Part shown: piece by piece, positions 37,143-51,400 of the stretch
Layout: the number at the start of each line of letters is the position of its first letter
Position numbering within the stretch: position 1 is the first letter of the stretch
NCBI GenBank assembly: GCA_964057225.1
Contig: OZ059900.1
Coordinates: 17,933,638-17,997,637 of the forward strand
Length of the DNA stretch: 64,000 nt
Direction of reading: 5' to 3'
DNA from: Auanema rhodensis
Taxonomy: Eukaryota; Nematoda; Chromadorea; Rhabditida; Rhabditidae
Translations under genes and position numbers: made by a program
Notes under the pieces: model-generated
Told to the model about the DNA's origin: nothing
The model's database searches: none
What the model saw: only the letters and a program-made list of their open reading frames with translations

Positions 37143-38510
37143 ATTTAATCAATATTAGCCATAAGGGGCGTGCCCTCAGAATATGCTAATTTCCTTAATT
37201 TTCTAACCCCTGTTTTTTTGTCGTGAAAGTGGAAACAGACGTTGTACAAACAATTTTGAGCTAGGTTTCATTGACATTGCATGAGTTTGAACACATGAAA
37301 TCGTAAGTCAAAACCTTGTTTACAGCGAAATTTCCAATAACTGGTTTTCCAGCATAATAAAATATTTCTCATGAGAAATACTGTGTTTTTGTATTTTTCT
37401 AGTGTTCAGCATGTAAAATGCTTCATTTTAGTATGTAACACGATGAAATTCGTTGCATTTGACGACTCATATGAACAAAAATCGATTTAATCAATATTAG
37501 CCATAAGGGGCGTGCCCTCAGAATATGCTAATTTCATTAATTTTCTAACCCCTGTTTTTTTGTCGTGAAAGTGGAACTAGACGTTGTAGGAACAATTTTG
37601 AGCTAGGTTTCATTGACATTGCATGAGTTTGAACACATGAAAGCGTAAGTCAAAACCTTGTTTACAGCGAAATTTCCAAAAACTGGTTTTCCAGCATAAT
37701 AAAATATTTCTCATGGGAAATACTGTGTTTTTGTATTTTTCTAGTGTTCAGCATGTAAAATGCTTCATTTTAGTATGTAACACGCTGAAATTCGTTGCAT
37801 TTGACGACTCATATGAACAAAAATCGATTTAATCAATATTAGCCATAAGGGGCGTGCCCTCAGAATATGCTAATTTCCTTAATTTTCTAACCCCTGTTTT
37901 TTTGTCGTGAAAGTGGAAACAGACGTTGTAGGAACAATTTTGAGCTAGGTTTCATTGACATTGCATGAGTTTGAACACATGAAATCGTAAGTCAAAACCT
38001 TGTTTACAGCGAAATTTCCAAAAACTGGTTTTCCAGCATAATAAAATATTTCTCATGAGAAATACTGTGTTTTTGTATTTTTCTAGTGTTCAGCATGTAA
38101 AATGCTTCATTTTAGTATGTAACACGATGAAATTCGTTGCATTTGACGACTCATATGAACAAAAATCGATTTAATCAATATTAGCCATAAGGGGCGTGCC
38201 CTCAGAATATGCTAATTTCATTAATTTTCTAACCCCTGTTTTTTTGTCGTGAAAGTGGAACTAGACGTTGTAGGAACAATTTTGAGCTAGGTTTCATTGA
38301 CATTGCATGAGTTTGAACACATGAAATCGTAAGTCAAAACCTTGTTTACAGCGAAATTTCCAAAAACTGGTTTTCCAGCATAATAAAATATTTCTCATGG
38401 GAAATACTGTGTTTTTGTATCTTTCTAGTGTTCAGCATGTAAAATGCTTCATTTTAGTATGTAACACGCTGAAATTCGTTGCATTTGACGACTCATATGA
38501 ACAAAAATCG
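37143..38510 (+). repeat. Two 684-bp dimers opening zone IV
   Basis: Monomers at 37143 and 37827 (AAACAGAC, CATGAGAAA, ACACGATG) alternate with monomers at 37485 and 38169 (ATTTCATT, consensus 3' end), making two dimeric units. Similar dimers recur at 38853, 40221, 48771 and 50139. Private changes are CCAATAACTG (37143), GAAAGCG (37485) and GTATCTTTC (38169). Confidence 0.8.
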
Positions 38511-41500
38511 ATTTAATCAATATTAGCCATAAGGGGCGTGCCCTTAGAATATGCTAATTTCCTTAATTTTCTAACCCCGGTTTTTTTGTCGTGAAAGTGG
38601 AATTAGACGTTGTAGGAACAATTTTGAGCTAGGTTTCATTGACATTGCATGAGTTTGAACACATGAAATCGTAAGTCAAAACCTTGTTTACAGCGAAATT
38701 TCCAAAAACTGGTTTTCCAGCATAATAAAATATTTCTCATGGGAAATACTGTGTTTTTGTATTTTTCTAGTGTTCAGCATGTAAAATGCTTCATTTTAGT
38801 ATGTAACACGCTGAAATTCGTTGCATTTGACTACTCATATGAACAAAAATCGATTTAATCAATATTAGCCATAAGGGGCGTGCCCTCAGAATATGCTAAT
38901 TTCCTTAATTTTCTAACCCCTGTTTTTTTGTCGTGAAAGTGGAACTAGACGTTGTACAAACAATTTTGAGCTAGGTTTCATTGACATTGCATGAGTTTGA
39001 ACACATGAAATCGTAAGTCAAAACCTTGTTTACAGCGAAATTTCCAAAAACTGGTTTTCCAGCATAATAAAATATTTCTCATGAGAAATACTGTGTTTTT
39101 GTATTTTTCTAGTGTTCAGCATGTAAAATGCTTCATTTTAGTATGTAACACGATGAAATTCGTTGCATTTGACGACTCATATGAACAAAAATCGATTTAA
39201 TCAATATTAGCCATAAGGGGCGTGCCCTCAGAATATGCTAATTTCATTAATTTTCTAACCCCTGTTTTTTTGTCGTGAAAGTGGAACTAGACGTTGTAGG
39301 AACAATTTTGAGCTAGGTTTCATTGACATTGCATGAGTTTGAACACATGAAATCGTAAGTCAAAACCTTGTTTACAGCGAAATTTCCAAAAACTGGTTTT
39401 CCAGCATAATAAAATATTTCTCATGGGAAATACTGTGTTTTTGTATTTTTCTAGTGTTCAGCATGTAAAATGCTTCATTTTAGTATGTAACACGCTGAAA
39501 TTCGTTGCATTTGACGACTCATATGAACAAAAATCGATTTAATCAATATTAGCCATAAGGGGCGTGCCCTCAGAATATGCTAATTTCCTTAATTTTCTAA
39601 CCCCTGTTTTTTTGTCGTGAAAGTGGAACTAGACGTTGTACAAACAATTTTGAGCTAGGTTTCATTGACATTGCATGAGTTTGAACACATGAAATCGTAA
39701 GTCAAAACCTTGTTTACAGCGAAATTTCCAAAAACTGGTTTTCCAGCATAATAAAATATTTCTCATGAGAAATACTGTGTTTTTGTATTTTTCTAGTGTT
39801 CAGCATGTAAAATGCTTAATTTTAGTATGTAACACGCTGAAATTCGTTGCATTTGACGACTCATATGAACAAAAATCGATTTAATCAATATTAGCCATAA
39901 GGGGCGTGCCCTCAGAATATGCTAATTTCCTTAATTTTCTAACCCCTGTTTTTTTGTCGTGAAAGTGGAACTAGACGTTGTAGGAACAATTTTGAGCTAG
40001 GTTTCATTGACATTGCATGAGTTTGAACACATGAAATCATAAGTCAAAACCTTGTTTACAGCGAAATTTCCAAAAACTGGTTTTCCAGCATAATAAAATA
40101 TTTCTCATGGGAAATACTGTGTTTTTGTATTTTTCTAGTGTTCAGCATGTGAAATGCTTCATTTTAGTATGTAACACGCTGAAATTCGTTGCATTTGACG
40201 ACTCATATGAACAAAAATCGATTTAATCAATATTAGCCATAAGGGGCGTGCCCTCAGAATATGCTAATTTCCTTAATTTTCTAACCCCTGTTTTTTTGTC
40301 GTGAAAGTGGAAACAGACGTTGTATGAACAATTTTGAGCTAGGTTTCATTGACATTGCATGAGTTTGAACACATGAAATCGTAAGTCAAAACCTTGTTTA
40401 CAGCGAAATTTCCAAAAACTGGTTTTCCAGCATAATAAAATATTTCTCATGAGAAATACTGTGTTTTTGTATTTTTTTAGTGTTCAGCATGTAAAATGCT
40501 TCATTTTAGTATGTAACACGATGAAATTCGTTGCATTTGACGACTCATATGAACAAAAATCGATTTAATCAATATTAGCCATAAGGGGCGTGCCCTCAGA
40601 ATATGCTAATTTCATTAATTTTCTAACCCCTGTTTTTTTGTCGTGAAAGTGGAACTAGACGTTGTAGGAACAATTTTGAGCTAGGTTTCATTGACATTGC
40701 ATGAGTTTGAACACATGAAATCGTAAGTCAAAACCTTGTTTACAGCGAAATTTCCAAAAACTGGTTTTCCAGCATAATAAAATATTTCTCATGGGAAATA
40801 CTGTGTTTTTGTATTTTTCTAGTGTTCAGCATGTAAAATGCTTCATTTTAGTATGTAACACGCTGAAATTCGTTGCATTTGACGACTCATATGAACAAAA
40901 ATCGATTTAATCAATATTAGCCATAAGGGGCGTGCCCTCAGAATATGCTAATTTCCTTAATTTTCTAACCCCTGTTTTTTTGTCGTGAAAGTGGAACTAG
41001 ACGTTGTAGGAACAATTTTGAGCTAGGTTTCATTGACATTGCATGAGTTTGAACACATGAAATCGTAAGTCAAAACCTTGTTTACAGCGAAATTTCCAAA
41101 AACTGGTTTTCCAGCATAATAAAATATTTCTCATGGGAAATACTGTGTTTTTGTATTTTTCTAGTGTTCAGCATGTGAAATGCTTCATTTTAGTATGTAA
41201 CACGCTGAAATTCGTTGCATTTGACGACTCATATGAACAAAAATCGATTTAATCAATATTAGCCATAAGGGGCGTGCCCTCAGAATATGCTAATTTCCTT
41301 AATTTTCTAACCCCGGTTTTTTTGTCGTGAAAGTGGAATTAGACGTTGTAGGAACAATTTTGAGCTAGGTTTCATTGACATTGCATGAGTTTGAACACAT
41401 GAAATCGTAAGTCAAAACCTTGTTTACAGCGAAATTTCCAAAAACTGGTTTTCCAGCATAATAAAATATTTCTCATGGGAAATACTGTGTTTTTGTATTT

Positions 41501-42956
41501 TTCTAGTGTTCAGCATGTAAAATGCTTCATTTTAGTATGTAACACGCTGAAATTCGTTGCATTTGACTACTCATATGAACAAAAATCGATTTAATCAATA
41601 TTAGCCATAAGGGGCGTGCCCTCAGAATATGCTAATTTCCTTAATTTTCTAACCCCTGTTTTTTTGTCGTGAAAGTGGAACTAGACGTTGTAGGAACAAT
41701 TTTGAGCTAGGTTTCATTGACATTGCATGAGTTTGAACACATGAAATCGTAAGTCAAAACCTTGTTTACAGCGAAATTTCCAAAAACTGGTTTTCCAGCA
41801 TAATAAAATATTTCTCATGGGAAATACTGTGTTTTTGTATTTTTCTAGTGTTCAGCATGTGAAATGCTTCATTTTAGTATGTAACACGCTGAAATTCGTT
41901 GCATTTGACGACTCATATGAACAAAAATCGATTTAATCAATATTAGCCATAAGGGGCGTGCCCTCAGAATATGCTAATTTCTTTAATTTTCTAACCCCGG
42001 TTTTTTTGTCGTGAAAGTGGAATTAGACGTTGTAGGAACAATTTTGAGCTAGGTTTCATTGACATTGCATGAGTTTGAACACATGAAATCGTAAGTCAAA
42101 ACCTTGTTTACAGCGAAATTTCCAAAAACTGGTTTTCCAGCATAATAAAATATTTCTCATGGGAAATACTGTGTTTTTGTATTTTTCTAGTGTTCAGCAT
42201 GTAAAATGCTTCATTTTAGTATGTAACACGCTGAAATTCGTTGCATTTGACTACTCATATGAACAAAAATCGATTTAATCAATATTAGCCATAAGGGGCG
42301 TGCCCTCAGAATATGCTAATTTCCTTAATTTTCTAACCCCTGTTTTTTTGTCGTGAAAGTGGAACTAGACGTTGTACAAACAATTTTGAGCTAGGTTTCA
42401 TTGACATTGCATGAGTTTGAACACATGAAATCGTAAGTCAAAACCTTGTTTACAGCGAAATTTCCAAAAACTGGTTTTCCAGCATAATAAAATATTTCTC
42501 ATGGGAAATACTGTGTTTTTGTATTTTTCTAGTGTTCAGCATGTGAAATGCTTCATTTTAGTATGTAACACGCTGAAATTCGTTGCATTTGACGACTCAT
42601 ATGAACAAAAATCGATTTAATCAATATTAGCCATAAGGGGCGTGCCCTCAGAATATGCTAATTTCCTTAATTTTCTAACCCCGGTTTTTTTGTCGTGAAA
42701 GTGGAATTAGACGTTGTAGGAACAATTTTGAGCTAGGTTTCATTGACATTGCATGAGTTTGAACACATGAAATCGTAAGTCAAAACCTTGTTTACAGCGA
42801 AATTTCCAAAAACTGGTTTTCCAGCATAATAAAATATTTCTCATGGGAAATACTGTGTTTTTGTATTTTTCTAGTGTTCAGCATGTAAAATGCTTCATTT
42901 TAGTATGTAACACGCTGAAATTCGTTGCATTTGACTACTCATATGAACAAAAATCG

Positions 42957-45900
42957 ATTTAATCAATATTAGCCATAAGGGGCGTGCCCTCAGAATATGC
43001 TAATTTCCTTAATTTTCTAACCCCTGTTTTTTTGTCGTGAAAGTGGAACTAGACGTTGTACAAACAATTTTGAGCTAGGTTTCATTGACATTGCATGACT
43101 TTGAACACATGAAATCGTAAGTCAAAACCTTGTTTACAGCGAAATTTCCAAAAACTGGTTTTCCAGCATAATAAAATATTTCTCATGGGAAATACTGTGT
43201 TTTTGTATTTTTCTAGTGTTCAGCATGTAAAATGCTTCATTTTAGTATGTAACACGCTGAAATTCGTTGCATTTGACGACTCATATGAACAAAAATCGAT
43301 TTAATCAATATTAGCCATAAGGGGCGTGCCCTCAGAATATGCTAATTTCCTTAATTTTCTAACCCCGGTTTTTTTGTCGTGAAAGTGGAACTAGACGTTG
43401 TAGGAACAATTTTGAGCTAGGTTTCATTGACATTGCATGAGTTTGAACACATGAAATCGTAAGTCAAAACCTTGTTTACAGCGAAATTTCCAAAAACTGG
43501 TTTTCCAGCATAATAAAATATTTCTCATGGGAAATACTGTGTTTTTGTATTTTTCTAGTGTTCAGCATGTAAAATGCTTCATTTTAGTATGTAACACGCT
43601 GAAATTCGTTGCATTTGACTACTCATATGAACAAAAATCGATTTAATCAATATTAGCCATAAGGGGCGTGCCCTCAGAATATGCTAATTTCCTTAATTTT
43701 CTAACCCCGGTTTTTTTGTCGTGAAAGTGGAACTAGACGTTGTAGGAACAATTTTGAGCTAGGTTTCATTGACATTGCATGAGTTTGAACACATGAAATC
43801 GTAAGTCAAAACCTTGTTTACAGCGAAATTTCCAAAAACTGGTTTTCCAGCATAATAAAATATTTCTCATGGGAAATACTGTGTTTTTGTATTTTTCTAG
43901 TGTTCAGCATGTGAAATGTTTCATTTTAGTATGTAACACGCTGAAATTCGTTGCATTTGACGACTCATATGAACAAAAATCGATTTAATCAATATTAGCC
44001 ATAAGGGGCGTGCCCTCAGAATATGCTAATTTCCTTAATTTTCTAACCCCTGTTTTTTTGTCGTGAAAGTGGAACTAGACGTTGTAGGAACAATTTTGAG
44101 CTAGGTTTCATTGACATTGCATGAGTTTGAACACATGAAATCGTAAGTCAAAACCTTGTTTACAGCGAAATTTCCAAAAACTGGTTTTCCAGCATAATAA
44201 AATATTTCTCATGGGAAATACTGTGTTTTTGTATTTTTCTAGTGTTCAGCATGTGAAATGCTTCATTTTAGTATGTAACACGCTGAAATTCGTTGCATTT
44301 GACGACTCATATGAACAAAAATCGATTTAATCAATATTAGCCATAAGGGGCGTGCCCTCAGAATATGCTAATTTCCTTAATTTTCTAACCCCTGTTTTTT
44401 TGTCGTGAAAGTGGAATTAGACGTTGTAGGAACAATTTTGAGCTAGGTTTCATTGACATTGCATGAGTTTGAACACATGAAATCGTAAGTCAAAACCTTG
44501 TTTACAGCGAAATTTCCAAAAACTGGTTTTCCAGCATAATAAAATATTTCTCATGGGAAATACTGTGTTTTTGTATTTTTCTAGTGTTCAGCATGTAAAA
44601 TGTTTCATTTTAGTATGTAACACGCTGAAATTCGTTGCATTTGACGACTCATATGAACAAAAATCGATTTAATCAATATTAGCCATAAGGGGCGTGCCCT
44701 CAGAATATGCTAATTTCCTTAATTTTCTAACCCCTGTTTTTTTGTCGTGAAAGTGGAACTAGACGTTGTAGGAACAATTTTGAGCTAGGTTTCATTGACA
44801 TTGCATGAGTTTGAACACATGAAATCGTAAGTCAAAACCTTGTTTACAGCGAAATTTCCAAAAACTGGTTTTCCAGCATAATAAAATATTTCTCATGGGA
44901 AATACTGTGTTTTTGTATTTTTCTAGTGTTCAGCATGTAAAATGCTTCATTTTAGTATGTAACACGCTGAAATTCGTTGCATTTGACGACTCATATGAAC
45001 AAAAATCGATTTAATCAATATTAGCCATAAGGGGCGTGCCCTCAGAATATGCTAATTTCCTTAATTTTCTAACCCCTGTTTTTTTGTCGTGAAAGTGGAA
45101 TTAGACGTTGTAGGAACAATTTTGAGCTAGGTTTCATTGACATTGCATGAGTTTGAACGCATGAAATCGTAAGTCAAAACCTTGTTTACAGCGAAATTTC
45201 CAAAAACTGGTTTTCCAGCATAATAAAATATTTCTCATGGGAAATACTGTGTTTTTGTATTTTTATAGTGTTCAGCATGTAAAATGCTTCATTTTAGTAT
45301 GTAACACGCTGAAATTCGTTGCATTTGACGACTCATATGAACAAAAATCGATTTAATCAATATTAGCCATAAGGGGCGTGCCCTCAGAATATGCTAATTT
45401 CCTTAATTTTCTAACCCCGGTTTTTTTGTCGTGAAAGTGGAATTAGACGTTGTAGGAACAATTTTGAGCTAGGTTTCATTGACATTGCATGAGTTTGAAC
45501 ACATGAAATCGTAAGTCAAAACCTTGTTTACAGCGAAATTTCCAAAAACTGGTTTTCCAGCATAATAAAATATTTCTCATGGGAAATACTGTGTTTTTGT
45601 TTTTTTCTAGTGTTCAGCATGTAAAATGCTTCATTTTAGTATGTAACACGCTGAAATTCGTTGCATTTGACTACTCATATGAACAAAAATCGATTTAATC
45701 AATATTAGCCATAAGGGGCGTGCCCTCAGAATATGCTAATTTCCTTAATTTTCTAACCCCTGTTTTTTTGTCGTGAAAGTGGAACTAGACGTTGTAGGAA
45801 CAATTTTGAGCTAGGTTTCATTGACATTGCATGAGTTTGAACACATGAAATCGTAAGTCAAAACCTTGTTTACAGCGAAATTTCCAAAAACTGGTTTTCC

Positions 45901-46718
45901 AGCATAATAAAATATTTCTCATGGGAAATACTGTGTTTTTGTATTTTTCTAGTGTTCAGCATGTAAAATGCTTCATTTTAGTATGTAACACGATGAAATT
46001 CGTTGCATTTGACTACTCATATGAACAAAAATCGATTTAATCAATATTAGCCATAAGGGGCGTGCCCTCAGAATATGCTAATTTCCTTAATTTTCTAACC
46101 CCTGTTTTTTTGTCGTGAAAGTGGAACTAGACGTTGTACAAACAATTTTGAGCTAGGTTTCATTGACATTGCATGACTTTGAACACATGAAATCGTAAGT
46201 CAAAACCTTGTTTACAGCGAAATTTCCAAAAACTGGTTTTCCAGCATAATAAAATATTTCTCATGAGAAATACTGTGTTTTTGTTTTTTTCTAGTGTTCA
46301 GCATGTAAAATGCTTCATTTTAGTATGTAACACGCTGAAATTCGTTGCATTTGACGACTCATATGAACAAAAATCGATTTAATCAATATTAGCCATAAGG
46401 GGCGTGCCCTCAGAATATGCTAATTTCCTTAATTTTCTAACCCCGGTTTTTTTGTCGTGAAAGTGGAACTAGACGTTGTAGGAACAATTTTGAGCTAGGT
46501 TTCATTGACATTGCATGAGTTTGAACACATGAAATCGTAAGTCAAAACCTTGTTTACAGCGAAATTTCCAAAAACTGGTTTTCCAGCATAATAAAATATT
46601 TCTCAAGGGAAATACTGTGTTTTTGTATTTTTCTAGTGTTCAGCATGTGAAATGCTTCATTTTAGTATGTAACACGCTGAAATTCGTTGCATTTGACTAC
46701 TCATATGAACAAAAATCG
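42957..46718 (+). repeat. Diverged 11-monomer block (3762 bp)
   Basis: It corresponds in order to 52191-55952: CATGACTTTG (42957), CCCCGG/AACTAG/GACTACTC (43299), GTGAAATG types (43641, 43983), ATGTTT (44325), consensus (44667), GAACGCATG/TATAG (45009), CCCCGG/AATTAG (45351), GACTACTC (45693), CATGACTTTG with GTTTTTTTC (46035), and a hybrid (46377). One extra monomer near 43641 and one lost at 46377 cancel out, leaving eleven. Confidence 0.75.
46377..46718 (+). repeat. Hybrid monomer replacing two in the first large copy
   Basis: The 5' half (CCCCGG, AACTAGAC) matches the monomers at 55269 and 59031. The 3' half (CTCAAGGG at 46603-46610, GTGAAATGC, GACTACTC) matches their right-hand neighbours at 55611 and 59373. 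A single-monomer unequal exchange explains why the later copies have two monomers where this one has one; the alternative is gain in the later copies. Confidence 0.78.
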
Positions 46719-48086
46719 ATTTAATCAATATTAGCCATAAGGGGCGTGCCCTCAGAATATGCTAATTTCCTTAATTTTCTAACCCCTGTTTTTTTGTCGT
46801 GAAAGTGGAACTAGACGTTGTAGGAACAATTTTGAGCTAGGTTTCATTGACATTGCATGAGTTTGAACACATGAAATCGTAAGTCAAAACCTTGTTTACA
46901 GCGAAATTTCCAAAAACTGGTTTTCCAGCATAATAAAATATTTCTCATGGGAAATACTGTGTTTTTGTATTTTTCTAGTGTTCAGCATGTGAAATGCTTC
47001 ATTTTAGTATGTAACACGCTGAAATTCGTTGCATTTGACGACTCATATGAACAAAAATCGATTTAATCAATATTAGCCATAAGGGGCGTGCCCTCAGAAT
47101 ATGCTAATTTCCTTAATTTTCTAACCCCGGTTTTTTTGTCGTGAAAGTGGAATTAGACGTTGTAGGAACAATTTTGAGCTAGGTTTCATTGACATTGCAT
47201 GAGTTTGAACACATGAAATCGTAAGTCAAAACCTTGTTTACAGCGAAATTTCCAAAAACTGGTTTTCCAGCATAATAAAATATTTCTCATGGGAAATACT
47301 GTGTTTTTGCATTTTTCTAGTGTTCAGCATGTAAAATGTTTCATTTAAGTATGTAACACGCTGAAATTCGTTGCATTTGACGACTCATATGAACAAAAAT
47401 CGATTTAATCAATATTAGCCATAAGGGGCGTGCCCTCAGAATATGCTAATTTCCTTAATTTTCTAACCCCTGTTTTTTTGTCGTGAAAGTGGAACTAGAC
47501 GTTGTAGGAACAATTTTGAGCTAGGTTTCATTGACATTGCATGAGTTTGAACACATGAAATCGTAAGTCAAAACCTTGTTTACAGCGAAATTTCCAAAAA
47601 CTGGTTTTCCAGCATAATAAAATATTTCTCATGGGAAATACTGTGTTTTTGTATTTTTCTAGTGTTCAGCATGTAAAATGCTTCATTTTAGTATGTAACA
47701 CGCTGAAATTCGTTGCATTTGACGACTCATATGAACAAAAATCGATTTAATCAATATTAGCCATAAGGGGCGTGCCCTCAGAATATGCTAATTTCCTTAA
47801 TTTTCTAACCCCTGTTTTTTTGTCGTGAAAGTGGAATTAGACGTTGTAGGAACAATTTTGAGCTAGGTTTCATTGACATTGCATGAGTTTGAACGCATGA
47901 AATCGTAAGTCAAAACCTTGTTTACAGCGAAATTTCCAAAAACTGGTTTTCCAGCATAATAAAATATTTCTCATGGGAAATACTGTGTTTTTGTATTTTT
48001 ATAGTGTTCAGCATGTAAAATGCTTCATTTTAGTATGTAACACGCTGAAATTCGTTGCATTTGACGACTCATATGAACAAAAATCG

Positions 48087-48428
48087 ATTTAATCAATATT
48101 AGCCATAAGGGGCGTGCCCTCAGAATATGCTAATTTCCTTAATTTTCTAACCCCGGTTTTTTTGTCGTGAAAGTGGAATTAGACGTTGTAGGAACAATTT
48201 TGAGCTAGGTTTCATTGACATTGCATGAGTTTGAACACATGAAATCGTAAGTCAAAACCTTGTTTACAGCGAAATTTCCAAAAACTGGTTTTCCAGCATA
48301 ATAAAATATTTCTCATGGGAAATACTGTGTTTTTGTATTTTTCTAGTGTTCAGCATGTAAAATGCTTCATTTTAGTATGTAACACGATGAAATTCGTTGC
48401 ATTTGACGACTCATATGAACAAAAATCG
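48087..48428 (+). repeat. Hybrid monomer at the junction of the two large segmental copies
   Basis: The 5' part (CCCCGG, AATTAGAC, CATGGG) matches the monomer at 61083, which occupies the same place after a GAACGCATG/TATAG monomer. The 3' part has ACACGATG (48382-48389), as in the monomer at 37827, and the next monomer has ATTTCATT, as at 38169. The switch falls between about 48317 and 48386. This is where the chain jumps from the end of one large copy to the start of the next, 10260 bp after 37827. Confidence 0.78.
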
Positions 48429-51400
48429 ATTTAATCAATATTAGCCATAAGGGGCGTGCCCTCAGAATATGCTAATTTCATTAATTTTCTAACCCCTGTT
48501 TTTTTGTCGTGAAAGTGGAACTAGACGTTGTAGGAACAATTTTGAGCTAGGTTTCATTGACATTGCATGAGTTTGAACACATGAAATCGTAAGTCAAAAC
48601 CTTGTTTACAGCGAAATTTCCAAAAACTGGTTTTCCAGCATAATAAAATATTTCTCATGGGAAATACTGTGTTTTTGTATTTTTCTAGTGTTCAGCATGT
48701 AAAATGCTTCATTTTAGTATGTAACACGCTGAAATTCGTTGCATTTGACTACTCATATGAACAAAAATCGATTTAATCAATATTAGCCATAAGGGGCGTG
48801 CCCTCAGAATATGCTAATTTCCTTAATTTTCTAACCCCTGTTTTTTTGTCGTGAAAGTGGAACTAGACGTTGTACAAACAATTTTGAGCTAGGTTTCATT
48901 GACATTGCATGAGTTTGAACACATGAAATCGTAAGTCAAAACCTTGTTTACAGCGAAATTTCCAAAAACTGGTTTTCCAGCATAATAAAATATTTCTCAT
49001 GAGAAATACTGTGTTTTTGTATTTTTCTAGTGTTCAGCATGTAAAATGCTTCATTTTAGTATGTAACACGATGAAATTCGTTGCATTTGACGACTCATAT
49101 GAACAAAAATCGATTTAATCAATATTAGCCATAAGGGGCGTGCCCTCAGAATATGCTAATTTCATTAATTTTCTAACCCCTGTTTTTTTGTCGTGAAAGT
49201 GGAACTAGACGTTGTAGGAACAATTTTGAGCTAGGTTTCATTGACATTGCATGAGTTTGAACACATGAAATCGTAAGTCAAAACCTTGTTTACAGCGAAA
49301 TTTCCAAAAACTGGTTTTCCAGCATAATAAAATATTTCTCATGGGAAATACTGTGTTTTTGTATTTTTCTAGTGTTCAGCATGTAAAATGCTTCATTTTA
49401 GTATGTAACACGCTGAAATTTGTTGCATTTGACGACTCATATGAACAAAAATCGATTTAATCAATATTAGCCATAAGGGGCGTGCCCTCAGAATATGCTA
49501 ATTTCCTTAATTTTCTAACCCCTGTTTTTTTGTCGTGAAAGTGGAACTAGACGTTGTACAAACAATTTTGAGCTAGGTTTCATTGACATTGCATGAGTTT
49601 GAACACATGAAATCGTAAGTCAAAACCTTGTTTACAGCGAAATTTCCAAAAACTGGTTTTCCAGCATAATAAAATATTTCTCATGAGAAATACTGTGTTT
49701 TTGTATTTTTCTAGTGTTCAGCATGTAAAATGCTTCATTTTAGTATGTAACACGCTGAAATTCGTTGCATTTGACGACTCATATGAACAAAAATCGATTT
49801 AATCAATATTAGCCATAAGGGGCGTGCCCTCAGAATATGCTAATTTCCTTAATTTTCTAACCCCTGTTTTTTTGTCGTGAAAGTGGAACTAGACGTTGTA
49901 GGAACAACTTTGAGCTAGGTTTCATTGACATTGCATGAGTTTGAACACATGAAATCATAAGTCAAAACCTTGTTTACAGCGAAATTTCCAAAAACTGGTT
50001 TTCCAGCATAATAAAATATTTCTCATGGGAAATACTGTGTTTTTGTATTTTTCTAGTGTTCAGCATGTGAAATGCTTCATTTTAGTATGTAACACGCTGA
50101 AATTCGTTGCATTTGACGACTCATATGAACAAAAATCGATTTAATCAATATTAGCCATAAGGGGCGTGCCCTCAGAATATGCTAATTTCCTTAATTTTCT
50201 AACCCCTGTTTTTTTGTCGTGAAAGTGGAAACAGACGTTGTATGAACAATTTTGAGCTAGGTTTCATTGACATTGCATGAGTTTGAACACATGAAATCGT
50301 AAGTCAAAACCTTGTTTACAGCGAAATTTCCAAAAACTGGTTTTCCAGCATAATAAAATATTTCTCATGAGAAATACTGTGTTTTTGTATTTTTCTAGTG
50401 TTCAGCATGTAAAATGCTTCATTTTAGTATGTAACACGATGAAATTCGTTGCATTTGACGACTCATATGAACAAAAATCGATTTAATCAATATTAGCCAT
50501 AAGGGGCGTGCCCTCAGAATATGCTAATTTCATTAATTTTCTAACCCCTGTTTTTTTGTCGTGAAAGTGGAACTAGACGTTGTAGGAACAATTTTGAGCT
50601 AGGTTTCATTGACATTGCATGAGTTTGAACACATGAAATCGTAAGTCAAAACCTTGTTTACAGCGAAATTTCCAAAAACTGGTTTTCCAGCATAATAAAA
50701 TATTTCTCATGGGAAATACTGTGTTTTTGTATTTTTCTAGTGTTCAGCATGTAAAATGCTTCATTTTAGTATGTAACACGCTGAAATTCGTTGCATTTGA
50801 CGACTCATATGAACAAAAATCGATTTAATCAATATTAGCCATAAGGGGCGTGCCCTCAGAATATGCTAATTTCCTTAATTTTCTAACCCCTGTTTTTTTG
50901 TCGTGAAAGTGGAACTAGACGTTGTAGGAACAATTTTGAGCTAGGTTTCATTGACATTGCATGAGTTTGAACACATGAAATCGTAAGTCAAAACCTTGTT
51001 TACAGCGAAATTTCCAAAAACTGGTTTTCCAGCATAATAAAATATTTCTCATGGGAAATACTGTGTTTTTGTATTTTTCTAGTGTTCAGCATGTGAAATG
51101 CTTCATTTTAGTATGTAACACGCTGAAATTCGTTGCATTTGACGACTCATATGAACAAAAATCGATTTAATCAATATTAGCCATAAGGGGCGTGCCCTCA
51201 GAATATGCTAATTTCCTTAATTTTCTAACCCCGGTTTTTTTGTCGTGAAAGTGGAATTAGACGTTGTAGGAACAATTTTGAGCTAGGTTTCATTGACATT
51301 GCATGAGTTTGAACACATGAAATCGTAAGTCAAAACCTTGTTTACAGCGAAATTTCCAAAAACTGGTTTTCCAGCATAATAAAATATTTCTCATGGGAAA

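Larger units (their letters stand above)
38169..48428 (+). repeat. Large segmental HOR, first copy (30 monomers, 10260 bp)
   Basis: The subtype order from 38169 to the hybrid at 48087 is largely repeated from 48429 onward. Markers matching across copies include AAATCATAAG (39879 and 49797), AAACAG with GTATGAAC (40221 and 50139), GTACAAAC with GTGAAATGC (42273 and 51507) and CATGACTTTG (42957 and 52191). This copy has one extra dimer (41589-42272, another GTGAAATGC plus CCCCGG/GACTACTC pair), which shifts the offset from 9918 to 9234 bp. Confidence 0.8.
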
